Positions 34,808 to 48,100 of a stretch of DNA of 64,000 nucleotides are shown one piece after another. This stretch comes from Carnegiea gigantea. Its lineage: Eukaryota; Streptophyta; Magnoliopsida; Caryophyllales; Cactaceae. The DNA lies in NCBI GenBank assembly GCA_029747015.1, contig JAKOGI010000082.1:1-64000 (forward strand), written 5' to 3'. The position numbers were made by a program, and so were the translations under genes. Position 1 is the first letter of the stretch. Every line of letters begins with the position of its first letter. The notes under the pieces are model-generated. The model was not told where the DNA came from. It did not search any database and saw only the letters and a program-made list of their open reading frames with translations.

Positions 34808-37800
34808 TGTTAATTGTTTACAGAGTCTCTGAATAAATCTGAAATTGTAAGTCTTCTACTCTCTCCACACTTGTGTGCATTTGTGGGCATGCAAATGCCA
34901 AATTGGGCACAAAATTGGAGGAGTGATGAGAGAGAAAGTGGCTGCATTGCGTTGTTTGTTTGTGTGCTTAGAAACAGAGAAAATCAGCTCTGGGTGGCCG
35001 TGGCCTTAATATGGTGCGCTTAGGACTTTGCACCAAGCACGGATTCTCATCCCTCGTACGCACGGGATATGTTCAATATCTTACAGGATATGTTCAAGAT
35101 CGATGGCCTCTAATTTAATAAGAAAGCACTAATTTAATCTGATGATTACTATAATTAATTGTTGGATTAGTATTATATGATTCATAGTGTTGCTAAGACA
35201 TGGGATCCATGAGTTTAGGAAACGTGGAGATAAATCTGGAACTGTGGACTTGGCACTCAATAAACTCCAATGGTTGATAGTAATAGGGGTTGGGGGAGTG
35301 ATTAGTACTAATAGATTATTGATTAGTACTAGAATGCGTTTTGTTTAGCGATTAATAAAAATTTTAAATGTGGTATTTATAATTTTGTATCAGTTAAAGT
35401 TGTGATTTTGGGCCTTTTCAAAGGCGCTAATATTATTAAAGAATTTTCTTGTAGCGACACCTAAATCGAAATTGAGGATTGTAACAAATGTTTGGGGGGG
35501 TTATCTATTGAGTGACTTTCTTTATAGGGGGAATGTTTGGAAGAGAAAGGTAATCTTAAACGATATATTTTAGCATTGTACTATTTATATACGGAATTAA
35601 TATCTCAATCTCACGTGAAATTATTGAGGGAAATACGAAACCAACACAACTCTATTCAATTTTGACTTTTTGACACGATTTAACAATTTAATTTGAAAAC
35701 ATGTTGTTTTCCACTTTTGGATAAATTTGAACTATTCCTAAAAAGAAATACAAACATAACTTTATTAGGAGTCAATCGAGACCAACTCATTCAACAATTC
35801 TACTAACGATCATCTAGATTATATCTACCTAGAGGGCATTGTCTTCGTGGTACGTCATTTGCTTGCGGTTGTGTCACGAGTTCGACTTTCGGCACCTCAC
35901 TTTCCTCTTCTTTGAAAGCACCTGCAATGCAAGGCTCGTGAGCCAAAAATTTAGCTCACAGTCTAAAAAACACCATACATCAGTGATCCGCTTCGCCGCC
36001 TTCGCTCGCCCCACGGTCCAGCTCACGGCCGTGATCCGCCCCCCACACATTTTCTCTTTTTCTTTTTTTGACAACTAAGCTCTTAAAAGTCTAAAATCCA
36101 GTAATATGTTAGTGATGGGATCCACAAAATATTATTTTGTTTGGTGATGATGTAGATAGTGTGGGCCATCACTTGTGATCCAAAGTTATGGATCATCATT
36201 TCATATGCTCTGAGAAAGTGAGAACGTAGAGGGTGCCTAGACTTATGCTTGGGCTCTCCTCTCCATTCGGGCTTGTTGACCCACTGAATCCCCTGAGAGA
36301 AGTAGCCCATACCCTTGTGAATAAAAAATCTAGATTGTCTTTATAAAAAGAAAATAATTAAATTGACCTAGTCATCAGCTCTAACAACAATAATTTAGAT
36401 TATGTTTATAAGAAGGGTAATTAATTGAATATCCATTGACCATGAACATCATTAGTTCCATCAAACTTTTAATCCTCTTCACTTTTTAGCTTAATTTAGG
36501 GTCCAGTGACAATGACTCACAACAATACCCCCAATAAAACACAACCACTGAAGCCATCACATGAAATAGTTTTAAGATTACGTGGTCAATTCTAGGAACT
36601 TTGTTGCGGGTATGAAACGATAAAGGTCTGTTTATTTCAACGGTCAAAATTAGTATTTAGTAGTTTGGAACATGGATGGAATCATATGGAGATAAATGAT
36701 GTTAACTTGTTAACTAACACCCCCAGCTTTTGGGAGGGAAAAAGAAAATATTACACATAAAAAAAACATAGGCAAAGGATATGTAATTTATTTTTAACTA
36801 CTTAAATTAGAATGCTTGTCATGGTCCATTAGTAAGGCATGGACTTGACTTGTTTGGTGCCAGCTATCTCCTGTGTTCTAATCTATGCAACATTATCTGT
36901 GCTTTTTGATTGTTTTTTTTTTTTGGCCTGTCCATTTTAGTTTATAATTTTGTTCTTTTGGAATTTGCAATCTATTATGTTTAATTTAGTGATTTATGTC
37001 AGAGAATTATGCTTAATTGCATATGAAATTACGTTATTTGCCCAAATCTAACCTAAACTTGATGAATTTGTGAATTTAAAAATAAATGTGGGGCTTTGAA
37101 TATGAAAATTTGGTGCTAGGGTAGTGGAATACATCACTATGGATAGAAGCGTAATACAAATACACTAGAAGATATTATTGGTGTTTGGAGGATGGGTAAG
37201 CTGAAGAAATTTACGTGGGTTCCTCGAGATAGTAATACTGTAGCTCACTGCTTAGCTAGATGGTATCTTAGGTCTAGTTCATTAAGTACAATGTAGTCCG
37301 ACACCGCAGGTGTCAATTCCGAGCGACGCCACTGGTTTGGAGCTATTAGGAATATTTAGGAATAATTAGCGTTAGTTTAGAGCTATTAGGGGTATTTAGG
37401 AACGGTTAGCGTTACGCAAGGAGCCTAAAGCAAATGCATTTGATCACCTTGTTTTTTTTAAGGTATCTTTATTTTTTGACAACAGTCCTAAAAAAGAGGG
37501 AAATTAACAAGACACAAATCAATTCGCCTAGTATTTGATCAATTTATTGAGAACTACGTGAACCCGTAAAGAGTGGCCCAGTTTGCTTCTCATCTTGGAT
37601 TTGACACAAATAAGCTCAAGTTGTCTTGGTCGAGTCAAGTCGTTCTCATGCATATCCCCAGTACACGTTCTCTTTTTTTCCTTTTGTTTTTGCAATCGGA
37701 ATTGGAATAATGTCGCTATTATCAAATATCATATAACATCTCAAGTTCATAGAATGTATCGAAAATTTTCTATACGATCCTAGAATCAAATTCGACTGGA

Positions 37801-38606
37801 TGCTAGACTAAGCGGCGAATAAAATGAAAAGAGAAATAAATAAATGAAAGGAACAAACGATTTTAGGGGAATTCGTTGCCTTCCTGGTCTTTGACAGAAG
37901 ATGAGGAAATTTTTTTCGACAAAATACAAAAGTAGTCATACCCAACAAATATGGGTCCCATTTTGCCATGCTTCATTTTTGGTTGCTTATACGAGTTTGA
38001 TAGAAAGGGCAATTCAAATTCCCTTTGTTTTCCCATAACGGCAATTTACATGTATCTTTGAAAAATCTACAAACAATATTCACCTGAAATGTGTTACATG
38101 TTTATCGAGACTGATGTTTCGAAATTAGTAGTCGTATCAAACCCTTTAAAAACCACACATTAAGTGTGGGCCCTTGAAAATGTTGAATTTCCAACTCAAA
38201 GTTAAATCGAGCATCGTGTACTTTATGACAAATCTTCCATACAGGAAGTCATGTAAATCACCATTTGTGCCCAGCTCTCATGAACTCTTGAGGGACAGAG
38301 AGAGAACTCAAACATGGCTTTCCCCCTCCATTTGTTTTGCTTTTCTTGCAGTGGGAGGGATCCATTGAAATGAATGGAGAATGGAACTACCTACCTAAGT
38401 TCTCTTAAGGCTTACAACAAGTGAAATGTCTGAATACAACATTTAACTTCGACACCTTAGCAATCTTTATGATCATCTCCCCAGAATGCAAATCCGATCC
38501 AAATTGCTCTGTAGCCAACGAGTGAGGGAGAACGAAACAAGGGAAAAGAATGCTTGCAACACGCAAGTCGACAAATCTACGGTACCATGCAATCAGGAAG
38601 CCGCTT
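34808..38606. other. Intergenic region between phytochrome promoter and ATP-citrate lyase 3' end
   Basis: The first few hundred bases upstream of 34807 should contain the phytochrome 5' UTR and promoter; no TATA box could be placed confidently. A LINE RNase H remnant lies at 37158-37296. A GC-richer patch at 35970-36050 was not recognised. No intact gene seen. Confidence 0.55.
37158..37296 (+). pseudogene. Remnant of a LINE-type RNase H domain
   Basis: One plus-strand frame reads GVWRMGKLKKFTWVPRDSNT followed by VAHCLARWYL. The pattern W-V-P-R-x-x-N-x-x-A-H-x-L-A is the C-terminal signature of the RNase H domain found in plant non-LTR retrotransposons (established knowledge). It ends in a stop soon after, and no reverse transcriptase is nearby, so it is a short fossil. 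Confidence 0.7.
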
Positions 38607-41600
38607 TCACTTGGTGTAGAGGACATCTTCCCATGGGTGACGGTATAGCGGCTGCTTCAATCTCTTCTGGTCAAAGGTGTGCCTGATATCATATTTTACA
38701 CAATTTGATCAGCTTCACTATATGCAAATTCTTAATTGAAATTATAGTGAGGTATAAATGCAGCAACTGAGTGTCAACTGGCTTAGTTGATAGTCTCTGG
38801 GGGTTAGTTACGTTAGTACACTAGAACTTGGTCCAAATCCCACCTAAATTGGCCGCTGTGACTACGTCCAGACGACATAAATAAACATAAGAAGACCGGG
38901 GAACTAATATAGTCAACTAGAGTCATCCTCAAAACACATGAAAGAAACCAATGAAGTCACCCTAGTGTAACCAACGTGAATCTCAACTTGATTAATGGGT
39001 AGTCTGCTTTTAGTGAATGAATGTTGGATTGTACGAAAATAGTTGGTGGATTATTCATTTCGTAATTTTGATTTACTAAAGAAAAAATGCAATTAATATT
39101 GGTTAGATAGATTCCTTTCATCTCATTGGTTCAAGCCGTTTTCAAATTGCTCATTTATTTAATTAAAATCTAATGCTGCTTGATATTATTGTTTTAAATG
39201 CTTTTTTCGAATGCTTCAAATATTTCAACCCAATAAAACGTTTTCTAAAAAATTTTTCGTGGGTCTCTTGGAATCCGCCTCTCTACTTACACAACTGCGG
39301 GCAAGGGTAAAGATGCCTACATCTCGATATCCAAAGAGTTGTTGCTGATTCAGGTCAAGTCTCCAGAATTCGATTGTCACTGTGCATCCAGTAATGCGGG
39401 ACAACTTTCCAATTCAAATGAGGCCATTATTTTTGAACCAGAGACCCATGGCTCTAACCAAAGACCTTTAACCTGGCAGCATGATGATGCAGACTCAGAC
39501 CCATTGCTATAATAGATGAAGACCAAGTGGACTTACCCAATGAGACCAATGGAACGAGCCAAAACAAAGAGCCCATTCAGATAACCAATCTCGATAATCT
39601 CATCAATCTCTTGTTTCGTGAACATCCCGCTGCCTGATAGGAGATCCAAGAAAAGTGACCCAATAGCACCATCTACATTAAGGACCAAATTGTTTGCCTT
39701 TGAAAGGGTGTAGGTCTCAACTTGGACAGCATACTCCATATACTTGACAGAAGGAAAATGTGTACGGGCGAACTTTTGTAAAAGCTCCACTCTCTTATCT
39801 CTGTTGTCCCCTCTCTTGATCCTATTCAAGGTAAGAATGGAAGTTTTCAGAAAGAATCAGTGCAACAAACATTAACTAAAGCATGCATAGCACACAGCAA
39901 TACAAACTCAAGCACAATCAAAAATCCATTTACGAACGGGGGCACCGTAGTGGTAACCGATAAGGCATAGGGACTGGAGAGGGGTAGGGACAGGTAGGGT
40001 TAATACAGAGCGGAAGTTCTCATGAGCAGGAACTGGGATTCCAACCACGACAACATCTTGTGCAGGCTTCAGCATGTTTGAAGGGTTTTTCTAAAAAATG
40101 GGGAAAAAAAGGTGGAGAATCGGGGATCTATACAGCAGGACCTGTCTAGGGGCTCCATTTTTATGGTTACACTCTACTGAGGTAAGGCATCAGAATGAAA
40201 GGGGGTCTGCTAATGTAGGGGAATACCCCATCACGCCTCCGCTAGGTCTCAAACTCTCACAAGTGAGGGGCTGAGGGCTGGGCTTCCGCCAAACGGGGTC
40301 ATCCATCTGATTACGACTAGTAAATGCACCCATTTATAGAGGGGTAAAAACCTTAAAACTTGAATTGGGAGGGAAAAAAGCCAACCTGTGTCCAATTCCA
40401 GGAACACGAATTCCCTTCTTCTTCATACTCTCGACAAACTCATATGGGGTCAAATTCTGGTAAGAACCAACAATAATCACGCATCAGAGTAAGACATGAA
40501 TACATCCTTAATGTAAATACTGGTGCCCACAAATTCTTACCCGGTCATATGCATCCTTGAAGTATCGAGCAGCATCATCGATGGCCCCACCAAATCGAGG
40601 TCCAATAGTAAGCAAACCTGGTTAAGGGATATCAGGTCAGTATGGAATTGTTACACAAGGCTTCCATCAAAGTCATCAATGCGTTGAGCATCATAATAAA
40701 CATGCCATATGACAAAAACAGACAATGTTTACCTGAAACGAGACTGGAAACAAGGTCTTTCCCAGCTCTTGCAGTTACAATTGTGTTGTGAGCGCCAGAC
40801 ACACATGGTCCATGGTCGGCACACAACATGATACAAATCTGACAACAAAAGGGACTTCTTAGTAAGAGAACATGAATTCCATTTGCTGGGGTTAAAAGAC
40901 GTAGATAAGCAAAGAAGCTTGCTCACAAACTGACCTCAATAAACTGTGTGCAGTAACGGGGAAGACTACGCTTGAACCACAATAGAGAAATAACATCGCC
41001 AACACCTAACCCTTGCTCAACAATGGTTGACATGGGAACCCCAGCATAGCATGGTTCCTCACCTTAGAAAAGCGAATAGAGAAAATAATATAAAGAATTC
41101 AGTTTAGGCAAAAGACTAAAGGTGTTAGAACTGTGCCAAAAGTGAAAACTTAAGGGAATACAGGCACATACCTCGGTCATCAGAGATGGTTGAAATGATA
41201 TGAGTTGGGGCACGAACTTTTCCGCTTTTAATTGCTGTGTTAAGATCCTCAGGTATTTGTGGAGGTGTGAATTCCTTTACTGGTGTGATCTTTCCCTCTT
41301 CAAGCTACCACAAGGGGAAGAGTACAGCAAGTTAAACACTAGGGATAATACTTGAAGGTCAAAGTACATGCAAAAAAAAAAACAAAAGACAATAATTTAA
41401 ATTAAAAAATAAAAAAACGAAACTCACCAATTTATCAAATGTCTGCTTGATAGCACTTTCTAATGCTTCATAGGAGTCAGGAACAACAGCTCCAGCTTCC
41501 CTCAGAGCTTGATTTTTAGCCTGAGCAGATTCCATCTCACCACCACTTTTTGCACCCTGATTCAAACCAAAACAAATATTAATCAGGTATTTAGCTGTCT

Positions 41601-44600
41601 CCCTTCACTTTAATGCAGCTTTGTATGAACAGTATGATATCATTCAGATATGAACTCACAGCATGGCCAAATTGCACTTCTGATTTAAAGAGCCTTGCAC
41701 AGGTTCCACTGACCCAAGCAACAACTGGTTTGTTGATTTTTCCCTGCTTCAGGGCTTCAACAAGGGAGTACTCATCTCGCCCACCCAGCTCCCCTAGTAC
41801 AACTATCATCTTAATCTGAACAGTATTTGATAAGAGGTTATAAGTTATAACAAAGCAGGTGCAACAGAAAGCAGCCCAAGCAATAAGATTGGACTCCAAA
41901 CAGGTGACCAGCATAGACATTTCAGAGATGCAGCAACTCTGAAGACACAGTTTACAGGACCCCATTTTTGTGCATTTGACACGTGAGCTTTATTGGGTAC
42001 ATTAACTATTGCAAAGAGCCTGTCATGGCCCAAGATGCAACTCTGAAGTGACAAGCAAAGAGTTATAAACATGAGAGCCAATGACAGCAAGATTTTGTTT
42101 TATTCATATCAATTAGGAATCATGTTCACTCAAAATGCTCACAACATGATACTTGTACACTTGGGAAAATTTAGAGTTTAATGGACAGGTCTTACTTTTA
42201 CATGTTCAGTAATTGCAACAATACACAAACTGTCTAGAGCTTGAATCATTTGCTCCACATGATTTAGAAGAAAAGACATCCACTTCCCGAAAAATGTTTA
42301 ATCATAAGCGTAACATGAATGATGCTTCTACAATAAGAGAGCGCAAAGCCAGCTATGAAATTTTAATCAATTAATGACAGGGTATATCAGCCTCAATTTA
42401 TGAATATTATCAACAAGATGAGGCGGAACCCCCCCCCCCCCAAAAAAAAAAAAACCCAAGAAAAAAGAAAAAGGAAAGAAAGAAAGAGCACTCCATGTCT
42501 CCAGAGGGACTTTAACCCACAATCACCTTCTTATAGAAAGATGGGTCAAAATGTCAAATAATCAAATGCCAGTAGACCACTCCATTGGTGGTAATAATTT
42601 TGGGCTTGCCCTTCAACTAAGTGAAAGATGCTTAACAAGGGTCATTTTTATACTACGTTAAAACAGAATTTGACCATTAGCATTTTGAACAATGTAAAAC
42701 ATATAGGGGCAAATGTTTTGGACGCCAAAAGACCAAAATACAAAGGGATAGCAATTAACTTTTCCACATGCAACATGTAAGAAAGAAACGATCATAACAT
42801 AGGATAGAGGAAGCTCCGTAACTTAAATCAGTAAATGGTGGATCCGTGGATGAAACTGGTATGGTCATACTATTGACAAATGTACGTAGCTCATGCAATT
42901 AACACAATACCTGTGGGATATTGTTAAACCTTATCACGTGATCAGAGAGAGTTGAACCAGGAAAGACATCTCCTCCAATGGCAATACCTAAAGACAGCAA
43001 CCCAAGCCCCAAAATTTCAACAATTCATTTTGAAGTAGCAATTAAAGAACAATGAAATGAATAAAGAAGAATTTTGTCAGATGATCTATATACCTTCATA
43101 AATTCCATCTGTTACACGTGCTATTGTGTTGTACATCTCATTAGACATGCCACCCTGCAATGGCGAATACAAACCACTTTATATGGCCCTTTATGCCAAA
43201 AGAAGAAGCCAGTGCTACCAGCCAGCATGGAGGAACTAGGATCATGCCCTCGAAACCAGTTGAAGCCACTTACGGATTTTGAAACAAAACCAACAGATCC
43301 AGGCCGGTAAAGCTTGCATTGAATAATATTATCAATTGTTCCAGCCGTATCACCAATCTTGAAAGCTCCGGCTTGGATGCCTCCAACAGTAGCAGGGCCA
43401 ATAACAACCTTAAAGCCCAAATCAGAAAGAATATGACGTTACTTGCTGAAATTCACGTAGAATGCCGGAAACCAAATGCGGAAAAGCGGCCAACAAAGGA
43501 ATCACACTTTAGAGCGCAGCTTAGTTGTTGTACCTTATTGTTTGCCCGTGCATAGGCAATCAACTGCTTGGTGTCTGACTCCGGAACACCTTCAGCTATT
43601 ATTGCAACAACTTTAATAGTTGGCTGTTTAAGAGCAGCCATGGAAGAAGCAGCAGCACTGCAAATTTCAATTCAACTCGATCATTTCATAATGAATCGAA
43701 TTTTACAAATATTTTGGGCAGATTCTTTAATGAATTGAAACTGACCTTCTAAATGAAGCAAAGTTGATAAAAACATCAGCAGTTGGGTGTGCCGCACAAG
43801 CTGCTTCGATGCTGCAAAAAGAGGAAATTTCGGTCAGCTGAAATTAAAGAAACTGTCCATTAAAAGAAAAAAAGAATCAAAATGTCAGGCTTGATTTGCT
43901 TACTTGTGAGTTGACTCCAGTTTTCCGTTCTTCTGATAACTCAGATCAGTTTTTTTTCCAAATACCACTTCTTTTTTTCCCCAATTTTTACTTGCAGTTT
44001 TCAAAATTAAATATAGGGTTTAATAGAAACAACCTCTTTGAAATTCAGGTGAAAAGTATTGTATTGACCCTCTCATACACTGGCTATCCATAATCCTAAT
44101 TATTGGGTTAAGTATGATCTGGTTTAGCTTTCAAAATTAAGACGACAAAGAAAAAAGACCATAATTTTAAGCATCTGCATAGATACTTGCATGAAAGTTG
44201 TAACTTCCCAAAACCAAAAAATGAACACTCATAATGTTATCCAACAGGCCTTGAGATATGATCATAATTTAAAAGATGCTGGCGTCCCCACTTCATAGGA
44301 GGAAACACAACATTAGTAAGAGTTACAAAGATACAAATCCCAAAAGGTTACAGTGATTGACGGTCATCTAGCCCAATCTTCTATAACAAAGTCTAACAGC
44401 CAGTCAGCCTTATATTCAAACAATCATAAGACAGCTTCAATAATTTCTAAGCACCATATACAAGTTTACTTGTTTCCATGAGTGCTTGTAGGGACAAGGC
44501 CTGTCTATATCTTAATCTTCCCAAACTCCGTGAAAGCGGCACCCACACTTGGAGTTGTCGTATATACAAGTTTGCAACGTAAGCATTGCCAAGCTACTAA

Positions 44601-45282
44601 ATGACAAGAATATGACAATCCTCTGCTTGATGGTAATCCCAAGCTATGCCATTGATTGTTGGATAATGTGTAGCAATAGGCCTTCAAAGGAATTACACTA
44701 GAAACTTAACTGACCCATATTTTGACACCTAAGGGTAAGGGAGTCTTGCCAATGAAGCTGATTCTCCCTGAATCTCTTCCACACTTAACTTACTGCAAGC
44801 TGTTATTTTAAGGGATGTAACAGCCAACCCTTCAGGCAATGATAGTTTATGAAGATGATATGAGCATTCATAACCATAATCTCGTTGGTCAGAATAAAGA
44901 CATTGCTACTTGGATCCAAGTACAAAGTTCACATTACATAGTATTGAAGGTCACTAGTTATACATACGTAGAATGTACAGGTATGGCAATCTCTTCCTGA
45001 CCAAAGAACAGCTTTTGAAATCCCTCAGAACCAGGGTTAATGATCCCCGCAACTGATGGTGTCTCCCTCCCTGTACAAAAATTCATATTAAATTAAACAT
45101 AATAACTTGAAGTTGTCTGTGCAAACAGTAGACCAAGAATCAAGCCACCAAAGAAAAACAGAGAAAATGCGGCATCACATACCACACAGAAAATCAAAGT
45201 CAAGCATCCGCTGAATGGGAAGTTGTTTATAGTTATAAAACAATGCTTGAGTAGTTTTAGAGAATAGTTGCCCAGTAGCCAT
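38607..45282 (-). CDS. ACLB: ATP-citrate lyase subunit B (ACLB)
   Basis: Sixteen coding exons, in coding order: 45282-45183, 45070-44968, 43811-43746, 43657-43534, 43408-43274, 43154-43094, 42987-42911, 41815-41660, 41556-41428, 41304-41172, 41062-40935, 40838-40733, 40617-40541, 40456-40386, 39821-39537, 38682-38607. They join to 608 aa, the usual ACLB length. All introns are GT-AG. The start is [14 protein letters not shown]. The N-terminal part holds the CoA-ligase-like fold, with the phospho-His motif [14 protein letters not shown] split by an intron. The C-terminal part is the citrate-synthase-like domain ([39 protein letters not shown]). With ACLA subunits it makes cytosolic acetyl-CoA and oxaloacetate from citrate, CoA and ATP, feeding sterol, flavonoid and wax synthesis. 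An extra intron interrupts the 5' UTR. Confidence 0.97.
38770..38880 (+). mobile_element. Possible SINE head with Pol III boxes
   Basis: TGGCTTAGTTGATAG resembles a tRNA-type box A, and GGTCCAAATCCC, about 45 bp later, resembles box B (GGTTCGANTCC). The sequence lies in the last intron of the ATP-citrate lyase gene. No poly-A tail or target duplication was established, so this is a candidate only. Confidence 0.4.
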
Positions 45283-45300
45283 GATGAAGACTCAACCAAA

Positions 45301-46680
45301 CCTGTAAAACAAAGAATTATTGATAGATTAGCTCTCAGGTTTTCCAAAGGTGCACTATTGCAAATTAAAAACATAAAAAGACACAGATTACCTAAGCAGC
45401 ATATCAAACAGATCATTTCTAAAAATATTAACATACTCCACATTGCAATATAGGATACAAGTTCAACAAATACTGTCCGAACCCTTAGACAAGGACAACA
45501 TATGAAACCCGGATGCTTATTGCTTCAAAACTAGATCAAACTTGACATTTAAAATAGAAAAAAAAAAAGAAAAATCTGAAAAACAACAAGATCCCTTAAG
45601 CACGCTAGTACACGTGTCAGGAAGGTGGCTTCTAGCTGAGTCAGAGAAATATCAGGCAATAATTTAAAAGATGCGCAAATCACATTATTCTGACAGAAGA
45701 TGAGAGTTGCAGTCTATCTTAAGGAATGTTTCAGAATACTTGTCCATTATCCTATTAAGGGAAAGAGGCTTTTTTTATGGTTAAGATAGACCTAACTACA
45801 TGTGACACAGTTAGTTTAAAAAGACAAATCAACAACACATGACAGATCACAATATGCAATGAATAAGCCATTAATCAATGAGATCACTTCGAAATATAAG
45901 GCCCATACATCACAGCAAAAGGCTTCCAGAGTAGCACAACATCAAACCAACTACAACACGTCCACCCATAAGGATCCCAGATCCCACTAATGGGGTTTTT
46001 GGGAAGGTCCATATGTATGCAGTCTTACCCTCGTGAATAAACAAGCTACCTACAGGAAGATGTACTATTTTCAAATGATATTTTGATCACAAAAGAACAC
46101 CTTCACAAAACATGATGCAGCAAACCAAACCCATTAAGCAAACAAAGAGGCTATGTCAAGCTAATTAGCACCCCATCCAAAACCCACCTATAAATCCTAG
46201 TGAAATTCAAAAGAAAACATTGGAAGCAAAGCAGATCAACAAAACTACAAACCAACCATCTATAACCTAAACAAATGAAAAATTCAAGCAATGTAGGTGA
46301 CAAACAAACCCCATATCTCCAACTAACAAATTCAAATTCTGGCAGTTAAAACATCAACGAAATCACGAATCGGACCAAAGGGCACCGAATTAAACACCAA
46401 AATTTTCATTTTTTTAATCAATAAACACGAGCTATTACTCCTATCTATAACAACGAAAATTCAGATCTGAAATCGAAACTAAACAACCCAACAAAGCACG
46501 TAAATGGGGTGAATTGAAATGAAACAAATCAAACTGGGTATATCGTAAATGTAGGAAAAAAGCATTTGGGGAAGAGGGATCGAACCTGAATCAAGGGGAA
46601 GGAAGACGAAATACTGATACAAGGGCGGGTGAGAAAAGGGGAGAAATGAGGGGATCAAACCAAGCGCTGGAAAGTGGCAA
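45301..46680 (-). other. ATP-citrate lyase 5' UTR and its intron
   Basis: On the minus strand the leader appears to run from about 46680 to a donor TTCAG|GTTCG at 46586, then an intron of about 1.28 kb to an acceptor TTTTACAG|GTTTGG at 45301. From there a 19-nt leader runs to the ATG at 45282. The splice sites are good matches, but the transcript start is inferred from a TATA box, so the leader exon's 5' end is approximate. Confidence 0.65.
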
Positions 46681-46705
46681 TCGCGGACAGGTGGAGAAGA
46701 GAGTT

Positions 46706-46845
46706 TAGTTATATAGGCAGATAGAGAAGCAGGACCAGTACTGTCCCGTTCAGCTACCGCGAGAGAGAGAGAGAGAGTTATACAGGCAGATAGAGAAGCT
46801 TGCACGAGCACTTTCCGTTCAGCGACCATGAGAGAGAGAGCGAGA
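46706..46845 (-). promoter_or_regulatory. ATP-citrate lyase core promoter with 69-bp tandem duplication
   Basis: The minus strand reads CTGCCTATATAACTAAAC at about 46703-46720, a good TATA box about 120-135 bp upstream of the 5' UTR donor. The region is a tandem duplication with a 69-bp period: GGCAGATAGAGAAGC occurs at 46716 and again at 46785, and CCGTTCAGC-ACC follows each. (GA)n/(CT)n tracts lie at 46760-46777 and 46831-46845. In the distal copy the TATA sequence is weakened (GTATAACT). Confidence 0.6.
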
Positions 46846-47228
46846 CAAAGAGAGGCCGTCACGCTCAACCCGGCTCTGTTAGTTGGCTCACAAATTCAGA
46901 AAAATTATGGCGGATTTTGTCCCTCCTTAGTGGATTTTAATCCTTTCTTAAACTAGTACTTTAATGTAATTGTCGTTACACAAAAAGTTTAATTATTTAA
47001 ACCATAATATCTGTTTTTAGTAAGATTCGTATGAGTTCTTTAGGTTCGTTTACTCAATTTGTTTAGATTCGGTGAGCTCACAAGCCTAAATTTGTAAGGT
47101 TCGAGTTTGGTTCGGATAACTAAACAAGCTCGACTCGAGCTCACCAAGATTTAGGCTTGGTAAGCCAAAAAGTGAGTTGGCTTACACACTGTCTGACTTA
47201 CCTATACCCTTACGTTAGTAAAATAAAT

Positions 47229-47345
47229 ACTAATTAGTTCAATTGGCAAAGTCATCGAAATTATCGTCACTGACCTGAGTTTGAATCTCTTTATATCATC
47301 TTTTACGCATCTCTTTACACAAATAAATAAATAAATAAAGAGACA
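47229..47345 (+). mobile_element. Possible SINE with Pol III boxes and TAAA tail
   Basis: A box A-like TTAGTTCAATTGGCAAAGTC is followed about 35 bp later by the box B-like GAGTTTGAATCTC. A short body ends in repeated AAATA units (47320-47339). The spacing and order fit a tRNA-derived SINE. No target duplication was established. Confidence 0.5.
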
Positions 47346-48026
47346 TCAAATTACACTAGATTTACCAATGCAATCTAGCCCAAAATGAAATGTAACAATA
47401 AAAATTGGGGTTAAAGTATAAAAATTAAAACGAATAAATCACAATGAGTTGTTGTACTTATGTACTGCTATTGTCAAACGTAATTTTTTATGTTAACGAG
47501 GTCAAGTACTTTTAGTTAGTAGAGTTTTATTAGCAAGATTTTCTATGCTTATTAGATTTGGGTTTAAAATCATACATATTGGGAACGACATTTAAACAAT
47601 CCAGTGTAATTTTTGCTGGTTTTATATTTTTATTAGTTAAGATAGAAAACAAAATATTAATTTTTGTATTCCAATTCTAATCATTATACTTATACTTTTC
47701 TTATTAATTAAATATGTAGGAATAAGAAGTGAGACTAGCTTCACTCATAAAATACGTGAATAACTAACTATATCGGAATTGCTAACTGTTAATGCTAATT
47801 GTACCTACTTGCCTCTAATCACGGTGAATTGCTAACCACCAGTTTTGGTCACCGGAAAGAGCATGTTGTTGGGGGCAAGAATACTGCTACCAGTTTAGAG
47901 CCGGTCGACAGTATATTTACTACTAGCTTTCTGGAGAGAATTATTCAATTTAATGTTTTATATTTACTTTTGTTAGGAGATATTCATTGTATGGCTTTTC
48001 ATTAATGAATTATTTTTTTTTCTTAT

Positions 48027-48029
<3 letters not shown>

Positions 48030-48097
<68 letters not shown>
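48030..48097. repeat. (AT)n microsatellite
   Basis: About 34 uninterrupted AT dinucleotides. Confidence 0.97.

Positions 48098-48100
<3 letters not shown>

Noticed and set aside
35970..36050. GC-rich patch as a possible exon or CpG island
   Set aside because: No frame shows a recognisable protein, no splice sites fit, and no promoter-like partner gene follows.
46479..46868. 129-codon minus-strand frame upstream of ATP-citrate lyase
   Set aside because: It covers the promoter, the duplicated GA tracts and the 5' leader. The repeated ASLSACIT-like words come from the 69-bp tandem duplication and not from a protein family.
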